Under the pieces are notes generated by a model. That model made no database searches and was not told where the DNA came from. It saw only the letters and a program-made list of their open reading frames with translations. The position numbers were made by a program, and so were the translations under genes. 64,000 bases of DNA from CAZDBA01 sp965224765. Lineage in GTDB: Bacteria; Planctomycetota; Planctomycetia; Pirellulales; Pirellulaceae. Every line of letters begins with the position of its first letter. Within the stretch, counting starts at the first letter, position 1. The stretch lies in contig CBDDAC010000029.1 in NCBI GenBank assembly GCA_965224765.1, positions 620,001 through 684,000 of the forward strand, given 5' to 3'. Shown piece after piece: positions 36,763 to 45,075 of the stretch.

Positions 36763-38673
36763 TTATTGACGCTTCGGTTTTCCAAAGACAACAAAGGCAA
36801 TGACGGTTCCGATCGCCGCAATTACGGATATCGTCGTCACGGTGTTTGTGGATAGATCCAGCGACAGTGCCTTCAGTCCGCAAGTTGCCAGGATAGCGAT
36901 ACCAACGGCGGTTAGTGCTTCGCCGGCAATTACGCCAGATGAAAACAAGACACCTCGATGCAATGTGTGTTCGTGCTCCTTTTTAGGAACTCCACGAGTA
37001 TAAAAATGCGAAATGAGACCGCCAATTAAAATGGGCGTGGTCAAACCAAAAGGCAAATACATTCCAACGGCGATTGGCATCAGATGGGCACGGAATTTGA
37101 ACTTGTTGCGCTTCAAGTATTCGTCGATGCCCAAAATGACAAAGCCGAGCAGGGCTCCAACACCAATCAACGTCCATGGCAGTTCGGTTTCTCCAGAAAA
37201 CCCTTGCGCCAGACTCGCGAACAGGCCCGCTTGCGGAGCCGGCAGGTTGGCTCCGCCAATTCCGCCCTCCGTCTGGTTGTGAAGCAGCGTTAGAATTGGA
37301 GCCATGACAAAACTGGCAACAAAGACTCCGGCTATCTGCATGATCTGCTGTCGAAAAGGCGAAGCCCCGACAATTGCTCCGGTTTTCAGATCATTGCAGA
37401 CATCACCGCTGGTGCATGCGATGCAGCAAACGATTGCGGCGATACCCAGCGTAGCGACCATGCCATCCATTCCGGTGTAGTTGAACACCCAAAGTAGGGC
37501 ACCTGCAACCAAAACGGCAGTGATCGTCATTCCGGAAACTGGGCTGTTCGAGTTACCCACCAAACCGACGATATAACTGGCAACGGCCGTAAAGAAAAAC
37601 CCCATCACCAACATGATCACGGTCGAGAGTGCGGTGACTCCAACATTTTTGGTGAAGGAATAATTGACCACCGAAAGCAATACGATACATAGGATCCCAA
37701 GTCCAAGAATCACGCTCGACGGAATGTCTTTTTGATTGCCCTCGTTTTTGGTTTGCCCCGAGATTCCATTCCAAAGATGAGTGATAGCAGCCCAAAGTCC
37801 TTGGCGAACTGAAATCAAAGCCGCGAATCCGCCAACCACCATAGCCCCCACTCCCACGTAGCGCATCTGACTACTCCAGATTTCAATCGCCTGCTTGACT
37901 GGGCTCTCTGCATCTGGGCCAGTCGCCGCTCCGCCAAGTAAGGGGATACCGATTAGCCACGATATCGCACCGCCGATGAAAATCAGAACGGCGACATTCA
38001 AGCGAACGATAAATCCAACGGCAACCAGCATCGGAGAGAGGTCGCCGCCAAAATATAGAATCCTTGAGCCAACGATCTTGGCGCCTTGCAAGCTATTAAG
38101 GATCAACCCTAGAAATCCGCCAAAGATTTTGAAGACGGCGCCCAACGCACCGCCCATGAGCAAACTTGTTGCGGCTCCATCATCGGCATCGTTATTTTCA
38201 CCGGCTTCGAGAACTGCCGCGCAAGCAACGCCCTCGGGATAGATCAGGTCATCATTGTCAACGACGAAGACTTTTCGCATCGGAATCATGAACAGGATTC
38301 CCAGCAATCCGCCCGTAAAGGCTACGGCAGTGATCGTCCAATAGTCGAACTGATCCCAATAGCCAATGATGATCATTGCCGGCATCGTAAAGATAATTCC
38401 CGCGGCAAGCGATTCACCCGCCGAAGCACAGGTTTGCACCTGGTTGGCCTCAAGAATGCTAGATTTTTTGAACAGCAAACGAAACAAGAGCATCGCCATG
38501 ACGGCAGCCGGAATTGATGCCGAAACCGTCATCCCCGCTTTGAGCCCGACGTACACATTCGCGGCTCCCATCACCACTGAGAGAATCAAGCCGAGTATGA
38601 CAACACGGAGTGTCAATTCAGGTCTGGTTTTGTCGACGGGCTTCCCCACAATTTTCTCCAAAAGCAGCGGCAA
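36763..38673 (-). CDS. OPT-family oligopeptide transporter
   Basis: A 636-residue polytopic protein with about 14-16 hydrophobic segments. OPT-family landmarks are visible: ELTLRVVILGLILSVVMGAANVYVGLKAGMTVSASIPAAV at the N-terminus, the NQVQTCASAGESLAAGIIFTMPA block, DNDDLIYPEGVACAAVLEAGE, and GIPLLGG. These are characteristic of the prokaryotic OPT subfamily (putative oligopeptide or siderophore/metal uptake). It stands alone. A strong assignment at family level; the substrate is not predictable. Confidence 0.9.
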   Translation of the reverse strand: MPLLLEKIVGKPVDKTRPELTLRVVILGLILSVVMGAANVYVGLKAGMTVSASIPAAVMAMLLFRLLFKKSSILEANQVQTCASAGESLAAGIIFTMPAMIIIGYWDQFDYWTITAVAFTGGLLGILFMIPMRKVFVVDNDDLIYPEGVACAAVLEAGENNDADDGAATSLLMGGALGAVFKIFGGFLGLILNSLQGAKIVGSRILYFGGDLSPMLVAVGFIVRLNVAVLIFIGGAISWLIGIPLLGGAATGPDAESPVKQAIEIWSSQMRYVGVGAMVVGGFAALISVRQGLWAAITHLWNGISGQTKNEGNQKDIPSSVILGLGILCIVLLSVVNYSFTKNVGVTALSTVIMLVMGFFFTAVASYIVGLVGNSNSPVSGMTITAVLVAGALLWVFNYTGMDGMVATLGIAAIVCCIACTSGDVCNDLKTGAIVGASPFRQQIMQIAGVFVASFVMAPILTLLHNQTEGGIGGANLPAPQAGLFASLAQGFSGETELPWTLIGVGALLGFVILGIDEYLKRNKFKFRAHLMPIAVGMYLPFGLTTPILIGGLISHFYTRGVPKKEHEHTLHRGVLFSSGVIAGEALTAVGIAILATCGLKALSLDLSTNTVTTISVIAAIGTVIAFVVFGKPKRQ

Positions 38674-39166
38674 TGTCAGCGTCAGGTACTACTGCCCCAA
38701 CAACCGATTCCAACACAACTCGCCTATTCGTTGTTTTGCAAGTCAAAGGTCTGTCAGCAGGAAAGATTAGGCTTGTCTCTTAGGGTGAAAATTGTTCCTA
38801 AGCAAGTGTCGGCTGGAAAGACCAAACTACGACATTTCCCAAGCCAAAAGTTGCGAGTTGACAGCCCATCAGTTTAGTGACTTCCTTCGTTGCGCCAACA
38901 ACCTTGAAATTTCCTCGCAACGGGGTGTCGCCAAAAACAATTGGGGTCGCGAAGGCTGGCCAATGCTCTTAGTGCCCCAGGTTCAGTACTTTGGGCCTCT
39001 GTGTACTTCGTGATCACCGTGGGCCAAATCAGGCTACCACAGAGAGCACGGAGAAACACAGAGAGTTGGGAGCCCTGTTGACGACAAGAAAAAGTGGGGA
39101 CAGGAAAGCGACAGAATGCAACATGCGGAAGACGGGGCCCTGTCTTACACATGTTGCTGCTCGAGC
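38674..39166. other. Gene-free stretch with a CACAGAG repeat pair
   Basis: No gene. 38998-39023 (CTCTGTGTACTTCGTGATC) and 39036-39065 (ACCACAGAGAGCACGGAG) are inverted copies of the family described at 9.1 and 32.3 kb. The stretch precedes the accessory island. Confidence 0.6.
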
Positions 39167-39278
39167 GGTAAACTGGATTTTGATCAATCAAACCAGCTGA
39201 AACTTCGAAGAGAATCAACCACTCAAATTAAAAGGAGCCTTCATCATCGTCAAAGGTTCTTCAAACAATGGCTGTTCC
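39167..39278. repeat. Left copy of an about 110-bp direct repeat flanking the IS4/recombinase region
   Basis: The segment containing TCAATCAAACCAGCTGAAAC and TTCAAACAATGGCTGT recurs in the same orientation at 44070-44178 with a moderate number of substitutions. The two copies bracket about 4.8 kb holding the IS4-type gene and the recombinase element. Confidence 0.8.
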
Positions 39279-39439
39279 AATAGTGTTTGGCACGATAGTT
39301 TACGGCTACCAACTCCTTGGTTTTCGCGGTGTGTTTTTGGTTATTTTCTGTTTTGAAACGAATTGTTTTCAGTATGGGCGGTGGCGTTTTTCGGACCGCG
39401 CAGCGTAGAGAGCCGTAGGAACTCTGGACAAGAACCAGC

Positions 39440-39710
39440 CTACGGAGACTGCGATTTTAATTTTTTGATGTGCGTCATCAGTTCATCTTCATCCGCCATT
39501 CCGCAGAAATAGAAGCAGATCATCTCATAAGTTCGAAGCGTTGGCTTCTTGCCCGTCCAGAGGCTGATCAACATGCAGGCGATGATCGCGCAGTACGTTT
39601 GAATCTCGATTCCTTCGGGATCGTGGCTCAGCAAGTGGCGGCAGCCGAGCATGTGCTTAAAGAAGCGAAAGAAGATCTCGATTTTCCAGTCACGATGCGT
39701 CCTTTGTGTA
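39440..39710 (-). pseudogene. 3' remnant of an IS4-family transposase
   Basis: Open in one frame on the minus strand: IYRTQRTHRDWKIEIFFRFF then KHMLGCRHLLSHDPEGIEIQTYCAIIACMLISLWTGKKPTLRTYEMICFYFCGMADEDEL and a TGA-bounded end at 39440. This is the characteristic C-terminus of IS4-type DDE transposases; the catalytic glutamate sits in KIEIFFRFFK (Y-x2-R-x3-E-x6-K motif). It has no start of its own. The matching N-terminal part is at 42246-43460, on the other side of the recombinase element. Confidence 0.8.
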
Positions 39711-39722
39711 CGGTATATCTGG
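39711..39722. repeat. Candidate attachment core, one end
   Basis: CGGTATATCTGG; pairs with CGGTGTATCTGG at 42278-42289 as a direct repeat. It lies 48 bp beyond the recombinase stop codon, at the junction with the transposase 3' remnant. Confidence 0.5.
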
Positions 39723-39758
39723 GGAGCAGGTTACGATTCGTTTGATTTGATTCATTCA

Positions 39759-41951
39759 TTATTGTCGGTGATTCTTGGTCGGGGTCGTGAGTTTGACTGG
39801 TTTGTTCTTGTCTTTCCAGCTGTGTTGGTAATTGCGAAGCCTGTCTAGCCGCTTCAACTCTTGAGCGTTTGCGAAGATGGCCCAGTGGCCTCCGGTCTCG
39901 GCAACTTTGCGAGCGATGACCCAACCGACTTTACGCCAACGATGCATCGTAGTGACCGGCATCTTTAGATGCATTGCCAAGTCAGGTAACCACCATTCAT
40001 CCTCACGCAACTGGCTTTGATCTCGTGGTGATTTGGGCTGTATGCCGCGGCGTTCACGTTCGCGACGCATGAGTTGGCAGACAGTATTGCGTGTGAATTT
40101 CGTCGCCCGCTTTACTGGACGAAAGCCATCCTTGTTCAATGCATCGGCGATTTGTGCCAATGTTTTCCCTTCCTGCTTGAGATGCTCAACGCGTGCTATT
40201 AACTCGCCATAGTTACTCACCTGGTCGTACCTTTGTACAGGGCGGCGGTGAGCAAGATGGCTGACGAAGCCGCCTGCGAAGCGGACCTCGACGTCCACGT
40301 TTTCACTATCACCGTTGACCGTAACAATGACACGTTCAAGTAACGTGCGTGCGATCACTTGACGATCTTCGGGACGCGTCGTTTCTGCATTCCATAGCGC
40401 TGCGACATCGGCGGACAACTCTTTGATTCGCAGGGCTTCGCTAGTCGTCAGTTCGCCTGGTTGAGCTTCAGTGAATCGACGATGCTCCAGACGAAGTTGT
40501 TCCTGATCACGAAGTTTCTCTTCCCAGCGACGTTCTAGTTCTCGGGCAACCAGTCGGTTCTCTGGATCAACCGACATGTATTGTCGATGGGCCAAACTGA
40601 TCTCGTAGTCAATTCTGGCAAGCCGATGTTGCCATTGTTGATTCGCATCGACGCGTCTTTTAACGATGTCACGCGCAGCGTTGAGACTCAGTTCGATCGC
40701 TGCTGGAGTGAGTGCTTCCAGCAGAAGTCGGCCGACAAGCAGATCAAGTTCCGTTCCCGAAAGGCTTTGGCAGCTTTGTTCGCCATAGTCGAGTTTTCCA
40801 CGCTGACAGGCGTAACGAAGTCGGTTGCAACTGTAGCCGATCATCATGCTGCGACCACAACGTCCGCACTGCAGGAGTCCGGCCAACAAGCTCGTACCTC
40901 GACCGGGTGATGCAAGAAATCGGCTCTTCCGGCTGTTTTCTTCGAGTTTTCGCTGGTTTGTCTCGAATTGGATCCATGTAATGTACGCGTCGAATCGGTC
41001 CTTAATCAGGACACGACATTCATCGTGTTTTCGCAACGTGCGACCCGTGGTGGGTCTGCCGGGGATTTTCTTTTTTGGGTCGATTTCTCGATGGCCCCAA
41101 CGATACGCTCCGGCATAGATTGGATGATGCAGGAGATTCAATAGCGTCACCCGATTGAGACGACGCCATTGCAATTGACCGCGGTCAGCACCGAAGTGGG
41201 GACGCACCGGCATTTGAATCTTGTCTTCCACCATGGATCTAAGCAGTCCACTGATACTGCCCCATTTCGAGAATCGATCAAAGATGCTTCGGACAACAGC
41301 TTGAACTTGTTCGTCGGGATCCAGCGCGAAATCACCAGCCGCTGTTCGTACGTACCCAATCGGAGGATGATTGAGCACTTCTCCGCGAGCGGCTTTGTTG
41401 CATAGTCCCAAGTACATTCGATTTTTCAATACATGGAGTTCGGCTTCACTCATCGTTCCTTTGAGACCGAGAAGCAATCGGTCGTTATGATCACTCGGAT
41501 CGTAGACGCCATCGGTATCGGCGAGTAGCGTCTGATAGATCGCACACAACTCCAACAGTGCATGCCAGTCTTTGCCAGACCGTGATAGCCGACTCATCTC
41601 CAGACCAAGCACAATCCCCACAGAGTCTTTACTGATCTCGGTGAGCAGTCGTTGGAATCCACTACGCGTTTGGCTTGACACACCACTCTGTCCAAGGTCT
41701 TCGTCGATCACTTCGACCCTGTCTCGCGCCCACCCAAAGGCAACGGCGCGATCGGCCAATGCATATTGCCTAGCCGTCGACTCTCGATGTTCAAGTACCT
41801 GTTGTTGTGTTGACTGGCGCACGTAAACAACTGCCAGTCTGTCTAAATGCGATGACTTGATCTTGGTTGGGATCGCGGCACTGAGTTGTACTGCGCGATT
41901 GTTGATTGACTTGGCAGCTTGATCCAGTTCGGTGGATGTGTTTCTACTCAT
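39759..41951 (-). CDS. Large serine recombinase
   Basis: A 730-residue site-specific recombinase. The N-terminal resolvase domain begins at about residue 37 with AVVYVRQSTQQQVLEHRESTARQY, where the serine of VRQS is the nucleophile, followed by VEVIDEDLGQSGVSSQTRSGFQRLLTEI and GIVLGLEMSRLSRSGKDWHALL. Then come the recombinase domain (PPIGYVRTAAGDFALDPDEQVQ..), a zinc ribbon (LLQCGRCGRSMMIGYSCNRLRYAC), a coiled coil (about 470-530), and a longer C-terminus with a helix-turn-helix-like DLAMHLKMPVTTMHRWRKVGWV. The start overlaps the preceding small gene (GATGAGTAG). Length and order match phage- and element-type large serine recombinases that catalyse integration or excision. Confidence 0.9.
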   Translation of the reverse strand: MSRNTSTELDQAAKSINNRAVQLSAAIPTKIKSSHLDRLAVVYVRQSTQQQVLEHRESTARQYALADRAVAFGWARDRVEVIDEDLGQSGVSSQTRSGFQRLLTEISKDSVGIVLGLEMSRLSRSGKDWHALLELCAIYQTLLADTDGVYDPSDHNDRLLLGLKGTMSEAELHVLKNRMYLGLCNKAARGEVLNHPPIGYVRTAAGDFALDPDEQVQAVVRSIFDRFSKWGSISGLLRSMVEDKIQMPVRPHFGADRGQLQWRRLNRVTLLNLLHHPIYAGAYRWGHREIDPKKKIPGRPTTGRTLRKHDECRVLIKDRFDAYITWIQFETNQRKLEENSRKSRFLASPGRGTSLLAGLLQCGRCGRSMMIGYSCNRLRYACQRGKLDYGEQSCQSLSGTELDLLVGRLLLEALTPAAIELSLNAARDIVKRRVDANQQWQHRLARIDYEISLAHRQYMSVDPENRLVARELERRWEEKLRDQEQLRLEHRRFTEAQPGELTTSEALRIKELSADVAALWNAETTRPEDRQVIARTLLERVIVTVNGDSENVDVEVRFAGGFVSHLAHRRPVQRYDQVSNYGELIARVEHLKQEGKTLAQIADALNKDGFRPVKRATKFTRNTVCQLMRRERERRGIQPKSPRDQSQLREDEWWLPDLAMHLKMPVTTMHRWRKVGWVIARKVAETGGHWAIFANAQELKRLDRLRNYQHSWKDKNKPVKLTTPTKNHRQ

Positions 41952-42189
41952 CGCATGTCACCTCCGGCGTTTCCGGAAGTTGGCGATGAAGCATGATCGT
42001 CAGACGATCGATGACCCGATGCTGGTGACCGGGCTCCAGGTGTTGCCAGAATTCGGCCAATGGGAGTGTTGGAGGCAACGGCTTGGGCGGACCGATCTGA
42101 GCTGAGCGCGGGGGGGAATCTCTGGTCGTGACATTGTTGACCTCCGTTGTCTGAAACTTCCAAATGCTCAACAGACGACCGTTGCTCAA
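41944..42189 (-). CDS. Small protein coupled to the recombinase
   Basis: An 81-residue frame whose stop codon overlaps the recombinase start. The C-terminal half looks like a real small domain (LPLAEFWQHLEPGHQHRVIDRLTIMLHRQL). The start codon is unclear (a TTG at 42189). Small genes preceding such recombinases may encode accessory factors; this is inference from position only. Confidence 0.45.
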   Translation of the reverse strand: MSNGRLLSIWKFQTTEVNNVTTRDSPPRSAQIGPPKPLPPTLPLAEFWQHLEPGHQHRVIDRLTIMLHRQLPETPEVTCDE

Positions 42190-42245
42190 ACCAATCTGCT
42201 AGCAACAGCAACGCGTCGGCGTCGATACAGGGAAGACCATTCTTC

Positions 42246-43460
42246 TTATGCGGCGTGCAGATACAAGAGTGATCTTTCGGTGTATCTGGCTTGGCAGACT
42301 TCGATCGCCCAGCGATGGGAGAAGATCAAGGCAATTACTTCCGCCGGAACGTCCATCAGATTCGTGGCGATCCGCAACACGCCATCACTGTTGACTCCGT
42401 TGGAACTGCCTTTGTACAGCCCTCGAGTCGTATGCGGGTTGCAGCGAACACAAATCACCCGCAACTTGTGATCGGGACGGCTCTTAACCAATCCGCTGGA
42501 GAAGGTGACGACTTCATCGCTGATGATTTCGCTAATTTCGGCGGCCTCGTTTCGATATCTGGTCTCCTGTGTTTGCCACTTGCTGTTGTCTCGCAAGCGA
42601 CAGACGTAACTGCTTTTGGCCGCCACAATTTGATTGAACAGTGTGAACTTCTGATAGCCGCGATCCATCACGTACAAACGATCAGGCTCCAAAACCTCCG
42701 ACATCATCGAGCGTTCATCATATTCACCACCGCCGTTGGGAGCCAGGTCCATTCGCACTGGCCAACCTTTGGCAATCTCGAAATGCGTATGCAAACGCCA
42801 TTTCACCATGCCGCTGCCGGTGGATTGTTTCCGAACCGAGGCCTCCATCATTTGTGGCAAGGCCGATAGCAGCGTGCCGTCAACCAGCGTGATCGTCTGG
42901 TCGATATTCTTCAGTCGAGAATCGGTGGCGATTGGCTGAAGTTGCTCACCCAGTTCCTTGATGATCTCCTTGAGCGACTGTGGATTAAAAACAGACGTGG
43001 CTTCGGATAACGAACCGAGCGAAGCGCGGGCACACCCAAGCTTTTTCTGAACTTTCTTGAGCTCACTGGCTTGTTGGATTCCCCGCAGCGAAGTCACGAT
43101 GGGATTGAACAGGTAGAGAAGTATCAGCATACAATACTGATCGTAATGCAGCTTGCGGTTGCCTGCGATGTCACGCTCGCAGCCCTCTTGGTGCAAACGC
43201 CCCAATAGCGGTGCGAGTTGGTCGAAGTATTTCAAACCGGTAATGTCAGACGATTTGATTTTCGATTTGCCGGAAGGCGAATCCGATTCGTCCTGGGCCA
43301 TCGCCTCGCCTGACGCGTTTTCAGAGTCAATTGGGCTCACCGGGCCATTGAGTTTTCGATCGGCAAGACGTTTGCTACGCTGCCTCCTCGCTTTGCGGGC
43401 GAGGCGCTGCGTTGATTCCGTCTCGAGCGAACTTTTCTGGTTGGAAGCTGATTGCGACAA
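42246..43460 (-). pseudogene. 5' part of an IS4-family transposase, truncated by the recombinase element
   Basis: The 404-residue frame begins MSQSASNQKSSLETESTQRL and has a DDE transposase core: TITLVDGTLLSALPQM (first Asp), RLYVMDRGYQKFTLFNQI (second Asp), and VPAEVIALIFSHRWAIEV, where the Y/F-x2-R-x3-E motif begins. Directly after IEV the family sequence ends and 15 unrelated residues lead to a stop inside the recombinase element (from 42289 down). The missing C-terminus is found at 39440-39710. As it stands the enzyme should be inactive. Confidence 0.85.
42278..42289. repeat. Candidate attachment core, other end
   Basis: CGGTGTATCTGG, one base different from CGGTATATCTGG at 39711-39722. 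It marks the point where IS4 transposase similarity stops. Confidence 0.5.
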
Positions 43461-43659
43461 CGTGACAGCAATTCAATTGCGAACGATTGCACCTTCTTAC
43501 ATGCTATCGATCAATTCTTACAATCGCTGCCGCTACTTTACGGCGAAATCCCGTTCTCGCGAATCAAAAAACTATCTACGCAAGTACCATGCCGAACACT
43601 ATTGTGGCTGTTCCCGTTTTCTGCTTCCGATGAACTTTTAGATTGCTGGATCCTGGATA

Positions 43660-44024
43660 ACTCCACATTCACTTCGATGACATGTCGTAAATGCCGATGG
43701 CGCAACGAGTTGTGCGAGATGGAATCAAATGAAACTAAGGTGGTCAACCGCTATGCTCCAAATTTGTCTATGCAATCAAAAAGGATTCCATAGACAAATT
43801 TTCTAAAACGCGTAGTACGATTGAACTTCGCAACAACCGCAGTGGTAATCGATGCGACTCTCTATGGCAAAGGAATTGGAGCAGAAGTCACCAGCTTCCG
43901 AATTGTAGTATCCACATTCCGCCTGTTTTGGAAACCCGACGCGTCAGCGAGGACGAACCCGACACGTCCTCGCTGACGCGTCGGGTTTCCACAGACCACT
44001 GCTCAAAGTTTTTGCTTCATGTAC
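43660..44024 (+). repeat. About 370-bp dispersed repeat, copy A, left of the RHS locus
   Basis: Matches 52182-52552 in the same orientation over its full length: near-identical in the second half, more diverged in the first. It contains a 26-bp perfect inverted repeat (43930-43955 with 43965-43990, GGAAACCCGACGCGTCAGCG... arms) near its right end and a 13-bp perfect inverted repeat AAATTTGTCTATG (43760-43772 with 43789-43801). No coding potential is seen. Confidence 0.85.
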
Positions 44025-44069
44025 TGAGCAAAAAGGGACACCCAATTTTCGCACGTTGCCACTTGAAAG

Positions 44070-44178
44070 GTAAGTGAGTTTTGGTCAATCAAACCAGCTG
44101 AAACTTCGAAGAGAGTCAACCACTCAAATTAAAGGGAACCCTTGTCAACGACGAAGGCTCTTCAAACAATGGCTGTCC
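44070..44178. repeat. Right copy of the about 110-bp direct repeat
   Basis: Same orientation as 39167-39278; shared cores TCAATCAAACCAGCTGAAAC and CAACCACTCAAATTAAA, ending TTCAAACAATGGCTGT. Confidence 0.8.
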
Positions 44179-44249
44179 CCGTTCTGGTTTCTATCCCCGT
44201 TTGCTGGTCCCCACAAATCAAGTCTTCACTGAAAGCGGGGCGGCGAGTA

Positions 44250-44315
44250 GACAGGATTAACATGATTTTCAAGATAAGAACAGCAACGAATCCTGTCCAT
44301 CTTGTGAATCCTGTC
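44250..44315. repeat. ACAGGATT/AATCCTGT inverted repeat
   Basis: GACAGGATTAACATGATTTT on the left and GAATCCTGTCCATCTTGTG, GAATCCTGTC on the right form an imperfect hairpin. It resembles widely dispersed intergenic repeats with 'CAGGAT' cores. Confidence 0.6.
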
Positions 44316-44577
44316 AAACATCGCTGTCATGTGCAAGCTACTCGTTACACTAAACACGATGATAATGAACAACGAATGCTGGCGCAATTCTCGAGAGACA
44401 GAGCTCGCTAAAGTTATTTCTAAGACAGCCGATGGCTCCATTTTGGTTCGCTGAAAAACGAAAAACAAGGCTGACCCCAGCGAAGCTACCCCCAGCCGTT
44501 AATTTCGTTTAATTGGACCTGACCCCGTTCCCTTGTTCGTCGCTGACCCCTGCGAAGCATTCAACGGTTCAAATACC

Positions 44578-45075
44578 TTACTTTTGTTCCGATTTTAGCC
44601 ACTCAACGAATTCGCTCGACGCAAATTGATGGGCAATATCCAGCAGTGTCGTTTTGTTAGGCCCAATCGAGAATTCAGTATTGGCGCCCTGAAAATGTAG
44701 TATTTTTGCACATTGCAAACGATCCTTTGCACACGCAAAACTAAGTGCACTTTCACCTCGCGGCGTCGTTTGATCTACGTCTGCTCCAGCATCAATCAGG
44801 AATCGAACCATTTCTGAATTCCCTAGCGAAGTATAGTCCATTAATAGTGTGGCGCCATCGGTGTATGTAGTGTTCGGACAAACACCACATCCGATCACCT
44901 GCCTAACAGCCGCATCACTAATATTCCTTGCGTAAGCCAAAAGAGAATCGTCACCAATTGAATAGGACGTGAGGGGAGGCAAAGCAACGAGTTTTTCGGT
45001 AAGACGCGACCACATTTCCGCGCCAATAAGAGATTTGCATTTTACAAATTCTTTTTTTAAGTTGTTGTTTGACAT
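44578..45075 (-). CDS. Ankyrin-repeat protein, candidate immunity partner of the RHS protein
   Basis: A 165-residue soluble protein. From about residue 72: GATLLMDYTSLGNSEMVRFLIDAGADVDQTT, PRGESALSFACAKDRLQCAKILHFQGANTEF, NKTTLLDIAHQFASSEFVEWL. These are two to three ankyrin repeats with the typical 'G.tpL..a...g....v..Ll..GAdv' pattern. Its ATG directly follows the RHS stop codon (ATG TAA ATG across the junction), so translation is almost certainly coupled. Genes in this position behind RHS toxins commonly encode the cognate immunity protein, and ankyrin proteins are one known immunity class. That role is inferred. Confidence 0.8.
   Translation of the reverse strand: MSNNNLKKEFVKCKSLIGAEMWSRLTEKLVALPPLTSYSIGDDSLLAYARNISDAAVRQVIGCGVCPNTTYTDGATLLMDYTSLGNSEMVRFLIDAGADVDQTTPRGESALSFACAKDRLQCAKILHFQGANTEFSIGPNKTTLLDIAHQFASSEFVEWLKSEQK

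Larger units (their letters stand above)
39711..42289 (-). mobile_element. Large-serine-recombinase integrative element, about 2.6 kb
   Basis: Comprises the 730-residue recombinase, a small overlapping upstream gene and short flanks. Its ends carry matching 12-mers on the plus strand: CGGTATATCTGG at 39711-39722 and CGGTGTATCTGG at 42278-42289 (one mismatch), the likely att core. It divides an IS4-type transposase gene. Confidence 0.65.
39440..43460 (-). mobile_element. IS4-family insertion sequence interrupted by a serine-recombinase element
   Basis: The transposase N-terminus (42246-43460) and C-terminus (39440-39710) are in the same orientation, separated by about 2.6 kb containing the recombinase unit. 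The break falls in the 'HRWxIE' region next to the catalytic glutamate. Terminal inverted repeats of the IS could not be identified with confidence, so the coordinates cover only the coding parts. Confidence 0.7.
43461..44577. other. Gene-free, repeat-rich junction of about 1.1 kb
   Basis: Holds the repeats listed separately (43660-44024, 44070-44178, 44250-44315). Minus-strand frames in 43460-43800 are not protein-like. No gene is supported. Confidence 0.5.

Noticed and set aside
43461..43800. Search for IS4 terminal inverted repeats
   Set aside because: No convincing matching ends were found at both sides (39280-39440 versus 43461-43660), so IS boundaries are left at the coding parts.
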